This document shows positions 7,055-15,675 of a stretch of DNA of 40,274 nt, piece by piece. The stretch is from Planctomycetota bacterium (lineage in GTDB: Bacteria > Planctomycetota > UBA1135 > UBA2386): assembly GCA_016872675.1 (NCBI GenBank), contig VGZG01000030.1, positions 1-40,274 of the forward strand, given 5' to 3'. The notes under the pieces are model-generated. The model was not told the origin of the DNA. It saw only the letters and a list, made by a program, of their open reading frames with translations, and did not search any database. The stretch's first letter is position 1; every line of letters begins with the position of its first letter. The translations under genes were made by a program, and so were the position numbers.

Positions 7055-9028
7055 ATGCGCATCGCCGATTGCCTTCTCGCCGCTGCCGCCTTCGTCGGCG
7101 CCGCTTCGGCCCAGTCGATCCAGACCAGCTTCATCTCGAACGCCGGATCGTCGACGTGGCACCCGCTGCCCGGCTGCGCCTTCGACGTCAACGTCACCCA
7201 CCCAGCCGGCCTGCAACTCAACCAGGTCATCGTCAATGCGCCGTGGCCCAACACCACCGGCGTGCTCGAGGTCTACACGACCAACGTCGGCGGCACGAAC
7301 GTCGGCAACATCGTCGGCCCGGCGCCGGGCACTTGGCAGTTGCGCGCGATCACGCCATTCCTCTCGGGCGGCACGGACACGCAGACGGTGGTGACGCTCA
7401 GCAAGCCCGTGCACCTGCAGGCAGGCACGCAGGGCATGGCGATCGTGCACCGCGGCGCGGGCATGCGCTGGATCAGTCCGGGCGCGACCGGCACGCCGCT
7501 CGTCTACAGCAACGCCGACCTGACGCTGACCATGGGCTCGGCGCAGTCGACGACGTTCGTCAGCACGCCCAACACGCCGCGCGTCGCGAGCGTCGCCCTC
7601 AACTACGTCCCGGCGGTCGACCTCGTCGACTTCACGGCGGACGTGCGCAGCGGCCCGACGCCGCTGACGGTCAACTTCACCGACCGCAGCAAGATCACCA
7701 CCGGCGTCGTCGCCGCGTGGGAATGGGACTTCAATGGCGACGGCGTCGTCGACTCGACGCTGCAGAATCCGTCGCACACGTACACCGCCTGCGGCGACTA
7801 CTCGCCCAAGCTGCGCGTCGTCACCTCGGTGGGCGCGCAGGAGTACCAGTGGCCCAACCTGATCGCGGCTGACCCGCTGGTCGCCAACTTCACGCCGTCG
7901 GCGACGCTCGTCGCGCCGCAGACGGCGGTGACGTTCACCGACGCGAGCGTCGGCGCGACGACGTGGCAGTGGGACTTCGACGGCGACGGCGTGATCGACG
8001 ACACCAACCAGAACCCGACCTGGACGCCCGGCGCCGGCAGCTACAACGTCGCGCTGACGGTGACCAACGGCTGCCGCTCGGCGACGATCCGCAAGCGCCT
8101 CGACGCGGTCACCAACAGCTACTCGACGGCGTACACCGGCACCGCCGGCCTCGCGTCCAAGCAGGCGCTGGCGTTCTTCGACGTCGTCGTGACCTCGCCG
8201 GAAGCGCTGATGGTCACCGGACTCGACGTGTGCAGCGCGACGCAGATCGGCAACACGGGCGGCGTGAAGGTCTGGCTGACCGACGGCACGGCCGCGGGCA
8301 AGCAGACCAACGCCGGCGCGTGGCGCGAGGCGGCGAACGGCACGGGCGCGACGACCGGCACCAACGCCGGCACGCGCATCGCGCTCGACCGGCCGATCCT
8401 GCTGCTCCCGGGTCGCACCTACGGCGTCGCGGTCAACTACCTCGACTTGCACGCGTACTACACGTCGCCGGGCGTGCCGACGATGGCGGGTCCCGACTTC
8501 ACGCTCAACTTCCAGGGCGTCGCGACCGCGACCACGCCGTTCACCACGGCGCCGACGACGCGCCAGTTCAACGGCGCGTTCTTCTACACCAAGGCCAGCA
8601 GCTGGCCGGTCGGCGCGATCTCGCCGTTCGCGCAGGGCTGCGTCGGCGCGCTCGGCGTGCCGTCGCTCATGCCGGTGGGCACGACGCGGCCCAAGCTCGG
8701 CACGACGTTCGACGTCGAACTGGGCGGCATGCCGCTCGGCCTCGGCATCATGATCCTCGGCGTCAGCAACACGGTGGGCCCGCTCGGCCCGCTGCCGCTG
8801 GACCTGGGGTTCCTCGGCATGCCGGGCTGCCCGCTGCACGTCAGCCCGGACATCACGTCGACGATCTTCGTCGCTGGCAACGCCGGCACGTACACGCTGG
8901 GCTTCCCGGCGACGCCGGCGAACGCGGGCTTCCAGTTCTACCTTCAGGGCCTGACGATCGACCCGTTGGCCAACGCCTTCGGCGCGGCGATGTCCGACGC
9001 GGTGGCTCTGATCACCGGCCTCTACTGA
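7055..9028 (+). CDS. Secreted protein with two PKD domains
   Basis: 657 residues. The signal peptide is MRIADCLLAAAAFVGAASA, with a good ASA cleavage site before QS at about residue 20. After a beta-rich region (20-185) come two PKD domains, about 190-270 and 276-355, each with the W-E/Q-W-D-F-x-G-D-G-x-x-D signature (WEWDFNGDGVVDS and WQWDFDGDGVIDD). A further beta-rich region runs to about 525. The last 130 residues are the C-terminal module seen in other secreted proteins here (GTTFDVELGGMPLGLGIMIL ... GFQFYLQG). PKD domains are extracellular Ig-like folds that mediate protein or glycan contacts. No enzymatic domain was recognised. The ATG at 7055 is chosen because it places the signal peptide at the N-terminus, although the frame is open from before 6800. 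The next gene starts 14 nt downstream. Confidence 0.88.
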   Translation: MRIADCLLAAAAFVGAASAQSIQTSFISNAGSSTWHPLPGCAFDVNVTHPAGLQLNQVIVNAPWPNTTGVLEVYTTNVGGTNVGNIVGPAPGTWQLRAITPFLSGGTDTQTVVTLSKPVHLQAGTQGMAIVHRGAGMRWISPGATGTPLVYSNADLTLTMGSAQSTTFVSTPNTPRVASVALNYVPAVDLVDFTADVRSGPTPLTVNFTDRSKITTGVVAAWEWDFNGDGVVDSTLQNPSHTYTACGDYSPKLRVVTSVGAQEYQWPNLIAADPLVANFTPSATLVAPQTAVTFTDASVGATTWQWDFDGDGVIDDTNQNPTWTPGAGSYNVALTVTNGCRSATIRKRLDAVTNSYSTAYTGTAGLASKQALAFFDVVVTSPEALMVTGLDVCSATQIGNTGGVKVWLTDGTAAGKQTNAGAWREAANGTGATTGTNAGTRIALDRPILLLPGRTYGVAVNYLDLHAYYTSPGVPTMAGPDFTLNFQGVATATTPFTTAPTTRQFNGAFFYTKASSWPVGAISPFAQGCVGALGVPSLMPVGTTRPKLGTTFDVELGGMPLGLGIMILGVSNTVGPLGPLPLDLGFLGMPGCPLHVSPDITSTIFVAGNAGTYTLGFPATPANAGFQFYLQGLTIDPLANAFGAAMSDAVALITGLY

Positions 9029-9042
9029 GGCTGGGCCGGAAG

Positions 9043-11325
9043 ATGTCGACGACGCGCATCGTGGCCGCCTTCGTCGCCCTCGCGGCGGCGGCGGCGGCCC
9101 AGTCGCTGCCCGTGGGCGCCACGCGTTGGAGCCCCGACGGCTACGTCGAGTACATCGTCGGCAACGCGCCGATCGTGCTGTCGTCGGGCCACGGCGGCGA
9201 ACTGCTGCCGCCGGCGATCCCCGATCGCACGTACGGCACGTTCCTGCAGGACCTGCGCACGCTGGAGCTGACGCGCGAGTTCGGCGAGCAGTTGGCGACG
9301 CGCTTCCGGCTGCGGCCGCACGTCGTGTTGTTCCACCTCAGCCGCCGCAAGGTCGACGTCAACCGCGACATCGTCGAGGGCGCGCAGGGCAACGCGCTCG
9401 GCGAAGCGGCGTACACGGCGTTCCACCAGGCGGTCGCCGACGCGCGCGCGGCGGCGCTGGCGCAGTGGGGCTACGGCTTCTACTTCGACCTGCACGGCCA
9501 CAGCCATCCGGAGGCTTGGATCGAACTCGGCTACTCGCTGACCAGCGCGCAGCTGGCGCTGCCCGACGGCACGCTGGCCGGCGCGACGTACGTCAACCAG
9601 AGCGCGATCCGCAGCGCCGGCAGCCTCGGCGCGACGAGCTTCCCGGCGCTGTTGCGCGGCGGCAACAGCCTCGGCAACTGGCTGCAGACCGGCGGCTACG
9701 ACAGCGTGCCGAGCCCGGTCAATCCGAGCCCCGGCGCGGGCAACTACTTCAGCGGCGGCTTCAACGTCGACACCTACGGCTCGAGCAACGGCACGCCGGT
9801 CGACGGCGTGCAGGTCGAGGCGCCGATCACGGTGCGCAGCACGGTGACGGTGCGCCGGCCGTTCCTCGACCGCGTCGGCGGCTGGCTGGAGACTTTCTTC
9901 CAGACCTACCGCGGCGGCAATCCGGCGCTCGGCGGGCGCGTCACGATCGTGGCCAGCGATCGCGTCGCCAGCGAGACCGGCGGCGTGGCCGAGTTCGTGG
10001 TCACGCGCACCGGCAACCTCGCGCTGGCGCGGCTGGTGCCGCTGCAGTGGCGCGGCACGGCGACGGCGGGGACCGACTACCCGACGCCGCCGGCGTTCGC
10101 GGCGTTCGCACCGGGCGCCGCCGAGGCGCGCATCACGCTGCGCGCCAACGACGATGCGATCGCCGAGGGCGACGAGACCGTCGAGTGCTTCCTGTTCAGC
10201 GGCAACGACCTCGGCGTGCCCAACTCTGCGGGCGTCGTGATCCACGACGACGACCTCGCGCTGCCGCTCGCCGTGCAGCACGGCTTCGAAGCGATCCAGT
10301 CCGGCAGCGTGCTCGATGGCTCGGGCAACGCTCGCAACGCCTCGCTGCTGCCGACGACCGGCGCGCCGACGCTCGTGCCGGGCGTGGTCGGCAACGCGCT
10401 GCGGTGCGACGGCGTCGACGACCGCGCGCGCATGGCGGACTTCGCGTGGGGGACGAGCGGCGTGTTCAGCCTGGCGTTCTGGTTCAAGACCAGCGACACG
10501 GCGAGCACGGGCAGCCGCTACCTCGTCAGCCACGGCGGCACGGCGTCGACCAACCGGCTCGGCGTCTACTTCGATCAGGCGAGCGGCGCGCTGCGCACGG
10601 CCCTGCTGTACGCCAACGACCTCAGCGACATCGACGTGCTCGACGTCACGCGCGACCTGCGCGATGGCCAGTGGCACCACTACGCGCTGGTCGCGACGAC
10701 GAGCCAACTCGTGCGCGTCTACATCGACGGCCAGCCGGAGGTCGCCGCGCAGATCCTCGGCGACACGATCAACCCGACCGGCGACTTCGTGCTCGGCGCG
10801 CGCAGCGACGCGGGTTCCGGCACGTTCGCGAACGTCGCGCTCGACGAGTTCGCGCTGTGGACCCGCGCGTTGTCGGCGGTCGAGGTGGCGCTGCTGCAGC
10901 AGCCGCTCGGCCAGGAGGCGATGGTCTATCCGGGCACTGGCGAGGACGTGCGGCTCGCGACCGGCTTCAGCGGCGCGCCGACCGAAGGGCCGCGCAACGA
11001 CGTCAAGCGCGGGCTCGCCGGCACGACGCTGACGGCGACGTACCGCTCGCCGAACGGCACGTTCAACGGCGGGCTCGGCGTGCTCGCGGGCGAAGTGTTC
11101 GCGACCGGCGCGCCCTTTGGCACGCCGTTCCTGCCGTGGCTGCACATGGCGACGCCGATCATCGTCGCCGGCCCGGTCGTGCTCGCGCCGGGCGGCGGCG
11201 TGTGGACCATCGCGATTCCGCCCGGCCTCGGCGGCGTCAGCCTGATGCTGCAGCCGGCGGCGATCCACCCGGCGGTGCAAAACGGCGTCTTCGCGCTCGG
11301 CGACGGCCATGAAGTGCGGTTCTGA
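9043..11325 (+). CDS. Secreted N-formylglutamate amidohydrolase-like / Calx-beta / LamG protein
   Basis: 760 residues starting with a signal peptide (STTRIVAAFVALAAAAAAQ). Residues about 25-285 look like the N-formylglutamate amidohydrolase fold: SSGHGGELLPP supplies the first His, RRKVDVNRD is the substrate-binding segment, and FDLHGHSHPEAW supplies a second His pair expected to bind zinc. Residues about 300-405 are a Calx-beta domain (GTATAGTDY, EGDETVECFL). About 410-625 is a LamG/concanavalin-like domain (RCDGVDDRARM, WHHYALV, VYIDGQPE, ALDEFALW). The last 135 residues are another version of the shared C-terminal module. The likely role is hydrolysis of an amide in an extracellular substrate, with lectin-like domains for binding; the actual substrate is unknown. 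The long open frame upstream of 9043 is a shadow of the previous gene. Probably co-transcribed with it. Confidence 0.85.
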   Translation: MSTTRIVAAFVALAAAAAAQSLPVGATRWSPDGYVEYIVGNAPIVLSSGHGGELLPPAIPDRTYGTFLQDLRTLELTREFGEQLATRFRLRPHVVLFHLSRRKVDVNRDIVEGAQGNALGEAAYTAFHQAVADARAAALAQWGYGFYFDLHGHSHPEAWIELGYSLTSAQLALPDGTLAGATYVNQSAIRSAGSLGATSFPALLRGGNSLGNWLQTGGYDSVPSPVNPSPGAGNYFSGGFNVDTYGSSNGTPVDGVQVEAPITVRSTVTVRRPFLDRVGGWLETFFQTYRGGNPALGGRVTIVASDRVASETGGVAEFVVTRTGNLALARLVPLQWRGTATAGTDYPTPPAFAAFAPGAAEARITLRANDDAIAEGDETVECFLFSGNDLGVPNSAGVVIHDDDLALPLAVQHGFEAIQSGSVLDGSGNARNASLLPTTGAPTLVPGVVGNALRCDGVDDRARMADFAWGTSGVFSLAFWFKTSDTASTGSRYLVSHGGTASTNRLGVYFDQASGALRTALLYANDLSDIDVLDVTRDLRDGQWHHYALVATTSQLVRVYIDGQPEVAAQILGDTINPTGDFVLGARSDAGSGTFANVALDEFALWTRALSAVEVALLQQPLGQEAMVYPGTGEDVRLATGFSGAPTEGPRNDVKRGLAGTTLTATYRSPNGTFNGGLGVLAGEVFATGAPFGTPFLPWLHMATPIIVAGPVVLAPGGGVWTIAIPPGLGGVSLMLQPAAIHPAVQNGVFALGDGHEVRF

Positions 11326-11389
11326 CGCGGTCGGCGGCCCAGGGCGCCCTGGGGTTGCCATTTGCCGCCGAGCGGGCGAAAACCACGCC

Positions 11390-12016
11390 ATGGCCCGCGC
11401 CCTGCTGTTCGCCCTGCTGCTCGCCCTGCCTGCGTGCTGGAGCCCGCGCGCGTTCACGCCGCGCGAGCGCGTCGACGCGGTCGGTCCGGGTGGCGTGCCG
11501 GCTGCGCTCTACCCGATCCCCGCCGCGGCCGCCGACCAGCCGTCGACCGCCGAGGTGCGCGTCTGGTCGGCCGGCGCGCGCGCGCGCTACGCCGACGACG
11601 ACCGCGAGATCACCGAGTTGCACATCGGCTTCGAACTCGAGAACAACGGCGCGACGCCGCTGCAGCTCGACCTCGGCGCGATCGGCTGCGAAGAACTGAT
11701 GATCGACGGCCTGCTGCAGGAGCCGCTCGCGCCGGTGCGCATGGACGGCGACGGCACGGCCGGTCCCGGCAAGACGGCGCGCGTCGACGTGCTGTTCGAG
11801 CCAGCGACGACGCACCCGCGCGACATCGAGACGTTTCGCGTCCGTTTCGCCGTCCGCGACGGCGCGCGCGAGGCGCTCAAGCAGGTGACGCCGTTCGGGC
11901 CGTGGGTGCGCCCGGTCGACGGCGATCCCTACTGGCAGGCGTCGTGGGGTTGGGGCTGGGGGCCGCACCCGGCGTACGGTCCCGGCTTCGGTTGGGGCTG
12001 GCGCGGGTATTGGTGA
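11390..12016 (+). CDS. Putative lipoprotein with Gly/Trp-rich tail
   Basis: 208 residues. The N-terminus MARALLFALLLALPAC carries a lipobox (LPAC), so the mature protein is predicted to be lipid-anchored at Cys16. The middle is a beta-rich domain (REITELHIGFELENNGATPL ... GKTARVDVLFEP) similar in style to immunoglobulin-like domains. The last 25 residues are rich in Trp, Gly and Pro (WGWGWGPHPAYGPGFGWGW). The frame is open from 11309, but the ATG at 11390 gives the lipoprotein signal. A strong terminator follows at 12038, so this is the last gene of its unit. No family recognised. Confidence 0.75.
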   Translation: MARALLFALLLALPACWSPRAFTPRERVDAVGPGGVPAALYPIPAAAADQPSTAEVRVWSAGARARYADDDREITELHIGFELENNGATPLQLDLGAIGCEELMIDGLLQEPLAPVRMDGDGTAGPGKTARVDVLFEPATTHPRDIETFRVRFAVRDGAREALKQVTPFGPWVRPVDGDPYWQASWGWGWGPHPAYGPGFGWGWRGYW

Positions 12017-12037
12017 GCCCGGCGCGCCGGCCGCTGT

Positions 12038-12077
12038 GCGCGACCCGTTGCCGAACCACGGGTTGCGCGGAGTTTTT
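12038..12077 (+). terminator. Rho-independent terminator
   Basis: GCGCGACCCGT pairs with ACGGGTTGCGC (11 bp, one G-T wobble) across a 9-nt loop. The stem is followed by GGAG and then five T. It lies 22 nt after the lipoprotein stop. Confidence 0.72.
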
Positions 12078-12277
12078 CGCGGTGGCCGTCGTCCCGCGCC
12101 GCTTGCAGCGCAGCCTTCGCAGCGCCCGCTGCGTCGAAGTGCAGTGCGCTGCATCGGTTGCATCGCACCGCCTTCATTGGTAAGGATTTCGCCCCCAAAT
12201 CCGGCGGTCGCGACTTCGGGCGCGATCACGCCGGCCGCGGCGCTCCCCATACTCCCAACCCAGTTGCCATTCGAGCC

Positions 12278-13006
12278 ATGACTGAACGCGAACCCATGAT
12301 CGAGGCCGTCGACCTGAGCAAGCACTACGGGTCGTTCGTCGCCGTCGATCGCCTTTCGTTCACGATCTGCGGCGGCGAAGTCGTCGCCTTCCTGGGTCCC
12401 AACGGCGCTGGCAAGTCGACGACCATGAAGGTGCTGTCGGGCTATCTGTCGCCGACTTCGGGCAGCGCCCGGCTGTGCGGCGTCGACGTGGTCAAGGACC
12501 GCGTCCGCGCCGCCGAGAAGCTCGGCTACCTGCCGGAGAACGGTCCGCTGTACCCGGAGATGACGCCGCGCGAGCTGCTGACGTTCTTCGGTGAGGCGCG
12601 CGGCATGGCGCCGGCGAAGCTGGCCGAGCGGCTCGACTTCGTCACGCGCGAATGCAACCTCGGCGAGTTGCTCGACAAGCCGATCGGCACCTGCAGCAAG
12701 GGCCAGAAGCAGCGCGTCGGCATGGCGCAGGCGCTGTTGCACGACCCCGAAGTGCTGATCCTCGACGAACCGACCACCGGCCTCGATCCCAACCAGATCC
12801 GCCACATGCGCGAGCTGGTCAAGAAGCTGGGCGAGACGCGCACCGTGCTGCTGTCGACGCACCTCTTCCAGGAGGTCGAGGCGATGGCAGGGCGCGTCAT
12901 CCTCGTCAACAACGGGCGGCTGGCCTTCGACGGCACGCCTGAGCAGTTCAAGGCCCGGGGCGCTGGCAAGATGGACCAGGCCTTCCACGCGCTCACCACC
13001 AACTGA
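12278..13006 (+). CDS. ABC transporter ATP-binding protein, GldA-like
   Basis: 242 residues with every motif of an ABC ATPase: Walker A GPNGAGKST (about 47-55), a signature variant CSKGQKQRV, Walker B VLILDEPTTGLDP and the switch His in LLSTHLF. It is closest in style to the GldA / ABC-2 exporter class. It forms an operon with the permease-GldG fusion 11 nt downstream and the DUF4340 gene after that, an arrangement seen in many bacteria as an ABC-2 exporter with an auxiliary GldG-like subunit. The cargo is unknown. The ATG at 12278 is chosen because the domain starts right after it (MIEAVDLSKHYGS); the second ATG at 12296 is an alternative. Confidence 0.93.
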   Translation: MTEREPMIEAVDLSKHYGSFVAVDRLSFTICGGEVVAFLGPNGAGKSTTMKVLSGYLSPTSGSARLCGVDVVKDRVRAAEKLGYLPENGPLYPEMTPRELLTFFGEARGMAPAKLAERLDFVTRECNLGELLDKPIGTCSKGQKQRVGMAQALLHDPEVLILDEPTTGLDPNQIRHMRELVKKLGETRTVLLSTHLFQEVEAMAGRVILVNNGRLAFDGTPEQFKARGAGKMDQAFHALTTN

Positions 13007-13017
13007 ATCGCACGACC

Positions 13018-15675
13018 ATGAACAAGCACGTCGTCCTCGCCGTCGCCAAGCGCGACCTGCGCAGCTGGTTCGGCAACCCGACCAACTACGTCTTCATCAT
13101 GTTGTTCGTCGCCGTGTCGGCGGGCTTCATGATGTGGTCGCCGCGGTTCTTCCTGAACAACCTCGCCAACCTCGACACGTGGTGTGAGTGCTTCCCGGCG
13201 ATCGCGGTCGTCTTCGTGTCCGCCGCGACGATGGGCATGTGGACCAGCGAGCGCGCCAACGGCACGCAGGAGTTGCTGTTCACGCTGCCCGCGCGCGATA
13301 GCGACCTGCTGGCCGGCAAGTTCCTGGCCCAGGTCGCCGTCTGGACCGCATCGCTGGCGTTCACGCTGGCGATGCCGGTGGCGCTGTGCATGCTCGGCGC
13401 GCCGGACCTCGGCCAGGTGTTCGCCAACTACGTCGGCTTCTGGCTGTTCGGCGTGATGCTGGTCAGCGTGTCGATGATCGGCTCGCAGATGACGGCGAAC
13501 GCGACGATCGCGTTCATCGTCTCGATGCTCGCGTGCGGCTTCGTCGTCTACCTCGGCTCGGTGCTCAACCTCGCCGGCTTCCGCAGTTGGGCGACCAACG
13601 GCACCGCCGGCCAGTTCGCCGAGTTCGCGCGCGGCATGATCCCGGTCTCGGGCGTCGTGCTGTTCCTCGGGCTGACGGCGACGTTCCTGTACCTGAGCCT
13701 CGCGCTGCTGGCGCGCCGCCACTGGCGCGCCACCAGCGAGGGCGGCCACGGCATCGCGCGCGCGTTGTCGTTCGCGGTCGGCACGCTGTCGTTGACGATC
13801 GTCGCGGTGCACGCGCTGCCGCGCTTCGACGCCACCAGCGAGGGCATCCACTCGCTCGGCGCCGAGAGCAGGAAGCTGCTCGCCGGCCTCGACGCCAACA
13901 AGCCGGTCGTGATCCGCGCCTACGTCAGCGACGAGGTGCCGGAGCAGCTGGTTCAGCAACGGCGCCTGCTGCTCAACCTCGTCGACCAGTTCGACGCGAT
14001 GGGCGGCGACGCGGTGCAGAAGGATGTCGTCATCCCGCAGCCGTTCTCGCCCGAGGCGCGCGCCGCCGAAGGCAACTACGGCATCCGCGCGCAGACGATC
14101 CCGGCCGAGGTGCCCGGCGGCGGCTACACCGAGATGCAGGTCTTCCTCGGCGTCGTCGTCAGCAGCGGCACCGAGGAGGTCGTCACTCCGTTCGTCGAGC
14201 CCGGCCTGCCGCTCGAGTACGAGCTCGCCCGCAGCGTGCGCGTCGTCAGCAACCAGGCCCGCAAGAAGGTCGGCGTGCTGAAGACCGACGTCGAGATCGT
14301 CGGCGGCTTCGACTTCCAGAGCTTCCAGCAGAAGCAGCGCTGGCTGATCGCCGACGAGCTGCAGCAGCAGTACCAGGTCGAGAACGTCGACGCCGACAAG
14401 GACTACCCCGAGGGCATCGACTGCCTGCTCGTGCCGCAGCCCAGCTCGCTGGTGCAGGAGCAGATGGACCGCCTGCAGAAGTGGATCCTCGACGGCAAGC
14501 CGACGCTGCTGGTCGAGGACGCCCTGCCGATCCAGGCGCCCGGCACCGCCGCCGACGACCAGAAGGGCGGCATGCAGTCGCGCATGATGGGCGGCGGCGG
14601 CCCGCAGAAGGGCGACATGGAGTCGTTCTACGGCAGCTTCGGCCTGCGCGTGCCCAAGTCGGATCTGGTGTGGGACACGTCGTCGATCAGCCTGTTCGGC
14701 GGCCAGTTCCCGCGCACGTTCGTGTTCGCCGGCGCCGCCGGCATGGACCCGCAGAGCCCGCTGACCAAGGGCCTGCAGTCGGTTGTCATGATGATGGCCG
14801 GCCACGTTGAGGCGTCGGGCATGCAGGGCGTCAACGTCACGCCGCTGGTGCAGTCGGTCGCCGGCCCGGGCCGCAACGATCCGAAGAACGGCGTGCTGCC
14901 CAAGTACGAGAGCGCGCCGGGCCGTGGCGACGGCTTCCTGGTGTTCGACTTCTTCGGGCGCATGCAGCAGAACCCCAACGCGCGCCTGCGCCCGAGCAAC
15001 AAGCCGTACACGCTGGTCGCCCGCGTGACCGGCAAGCCGGCCGGCGCCGAGAAGGAGCTCAACCTGATCCACTGGACCGACCTCGACGCGATCGGCAACC
15101 AGTTCTTCCAGATCCGCCGGCAGGTCAACGACCCCAACCTGCGCTTCGACAACGTGCCGCTCGTGCTCAACTGCATCGACAGCCTCGTCGGCGACGAGAG
15201 CCTGATCGAGCTGCGCAAGCGCCGGCCGATGCTGCGCCGCCTGACCGCGGTCGAGGCCGCGCAGGGCGACTTCGAGCGCGCGTGGACGGAGCAGAAGCAG
15301 AAGGCCGAGGAGGAGTCGGACGCAGCACTCAAGGACGCCCAGGCGCGCCTCGACGCCGCGGTCGCGAAGATCCGCGAGGACAAGACGCTCGACGAGCAGT
15401 CGCGCGAGAACAAGATCGTCGAGGTCCAGACCGTCGAGAACCGCAAGTTCGAGGCGGCGAAGGCCGACATCGAGGCCAAGCGCAAGGAGCGCATCGAGAT
15501 GGCCCAGTACGACCGCGACGCGGCGCGCCGGGGCATCTACAACCGCTACCGCGTGCTCACCATGCTGCTGGCGCCGATCCCGGCGCTGGTGTTCGGGTTC
15601 TTGACCTTCTCGCGCCGCCGCTCGCGCGCGCAGTCGATCGTGCCGAAGAACCGTCAGGTTGGAGGTGCCGCATGA
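13018..15675 (+). CDS. ABC-2 permease fused to GldG-like auxiliary domain
   Basis: 885 residues joining two proteins that are separate in Bacteroidota. Residues 1-240 are an ABC-2 type permease with six hydrophobic segments (GldF-like; WTSERANGTQELLFTLPARD is the conserved cytoplasmic loop). From about 250 to 740 lies the GldG/ABC auxiliary extracellular domain (AYVSDEVPEQL; LEYELARSVRVVSNQ; RLQKWILDGKPTLL). Residues about 750-850 are a highly charged coiled coil (KQKAEEESDAALKDAQAR...), followed by one final membrane segment (about 855-872) and a basic tail. The protein spans the membrane with a large outer domain and pairs with the upstream ATPase. Its stop overlaps the next start by 4 nt (ATGA), so translation is probably coupled. 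Confidence 0.92.
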   Translation: MNKHVVLAVAKRDLRSWFGNPTNYVFIMLFVAVSAGFMMWSPRFFLNNLANLDTWCECFPAIAVVFVSAATMGMWTSERANGTQELLFTLPARDSDLLAGKFLAQVAVWTASLAFTLAMPVALCMLGAPDLGQVFANYVGFWLFGVMLVSVSMIGSQMTANATIAFIVSMLACGFVVYLGSVLNLAGFRSWATNGTAGQFAEFARGMIPVSGVVLFLGLTATFLYLSLALLARRHWRATSEGGHGIARALSFAVGTLSLTIVAVHALPRFDATSEGIHSLGAESRKLLAGLDANKPVVIRAYVSDEVPEQLVQQRRLLLNLVDQFDAMGGDAVQKDVVIPQPFSPEARAAEGNYGIRAQTIPAEVPGGGYTEMQVFLGVVVSSGTEEVVTPFVEPGLPLEYELARSVRVVSNQARKKVGVLKTDVEIVGGFDFQSFQQKQRWLIADELQQQYQVENVDADKDYPEGIDCLLVPQPSSLVQEQMDRLQKWILDGKPTLLVEDALPIQAPGTAADDQKGGMQSRMMGGGGPQKGDMESFYGSFGLRVPKSDLVWDTSSISLFGGQFPRTFVFAGAAGMDPQSPLTKGLQSVVMMMAGHVEASGMQGVNVTPLVQSVAGPGRNDPKNGVLPKYESAPGRGDGFLVFDFFGRMQQNPNARLRPSNKPYTLVARVTGKPAGAEKELNLIHWTDLDAIGNQFFQIRRQVNDPNLRFDNVPLVLNCIDSLVGDESLIELRKRRPMLRRLTAVEAAQGDFERAWTEQKQKAEEESDAALKDAQARLDAAVAKIREDKTLDEQSRENKIVEVQTVENRKFEAAKADIEAKRKERIEMAQYDRDAARRGIYNRYRVLTMLLAPIPALVFGFLTFSRRRSRAQSIVPKNRQVGGAA

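Noticed and set aside
12526-15072. Very long minus-strand frame opposite the ABC permease gene
   Set aside because: It mirrors a clear plus-strand gene, has biased Arg/Ala/His/Asp composition and no recognisable domain; long antisense frames are expected at this GC content. The same holds for long frames opposite 9043-11325 and 15672-17348.
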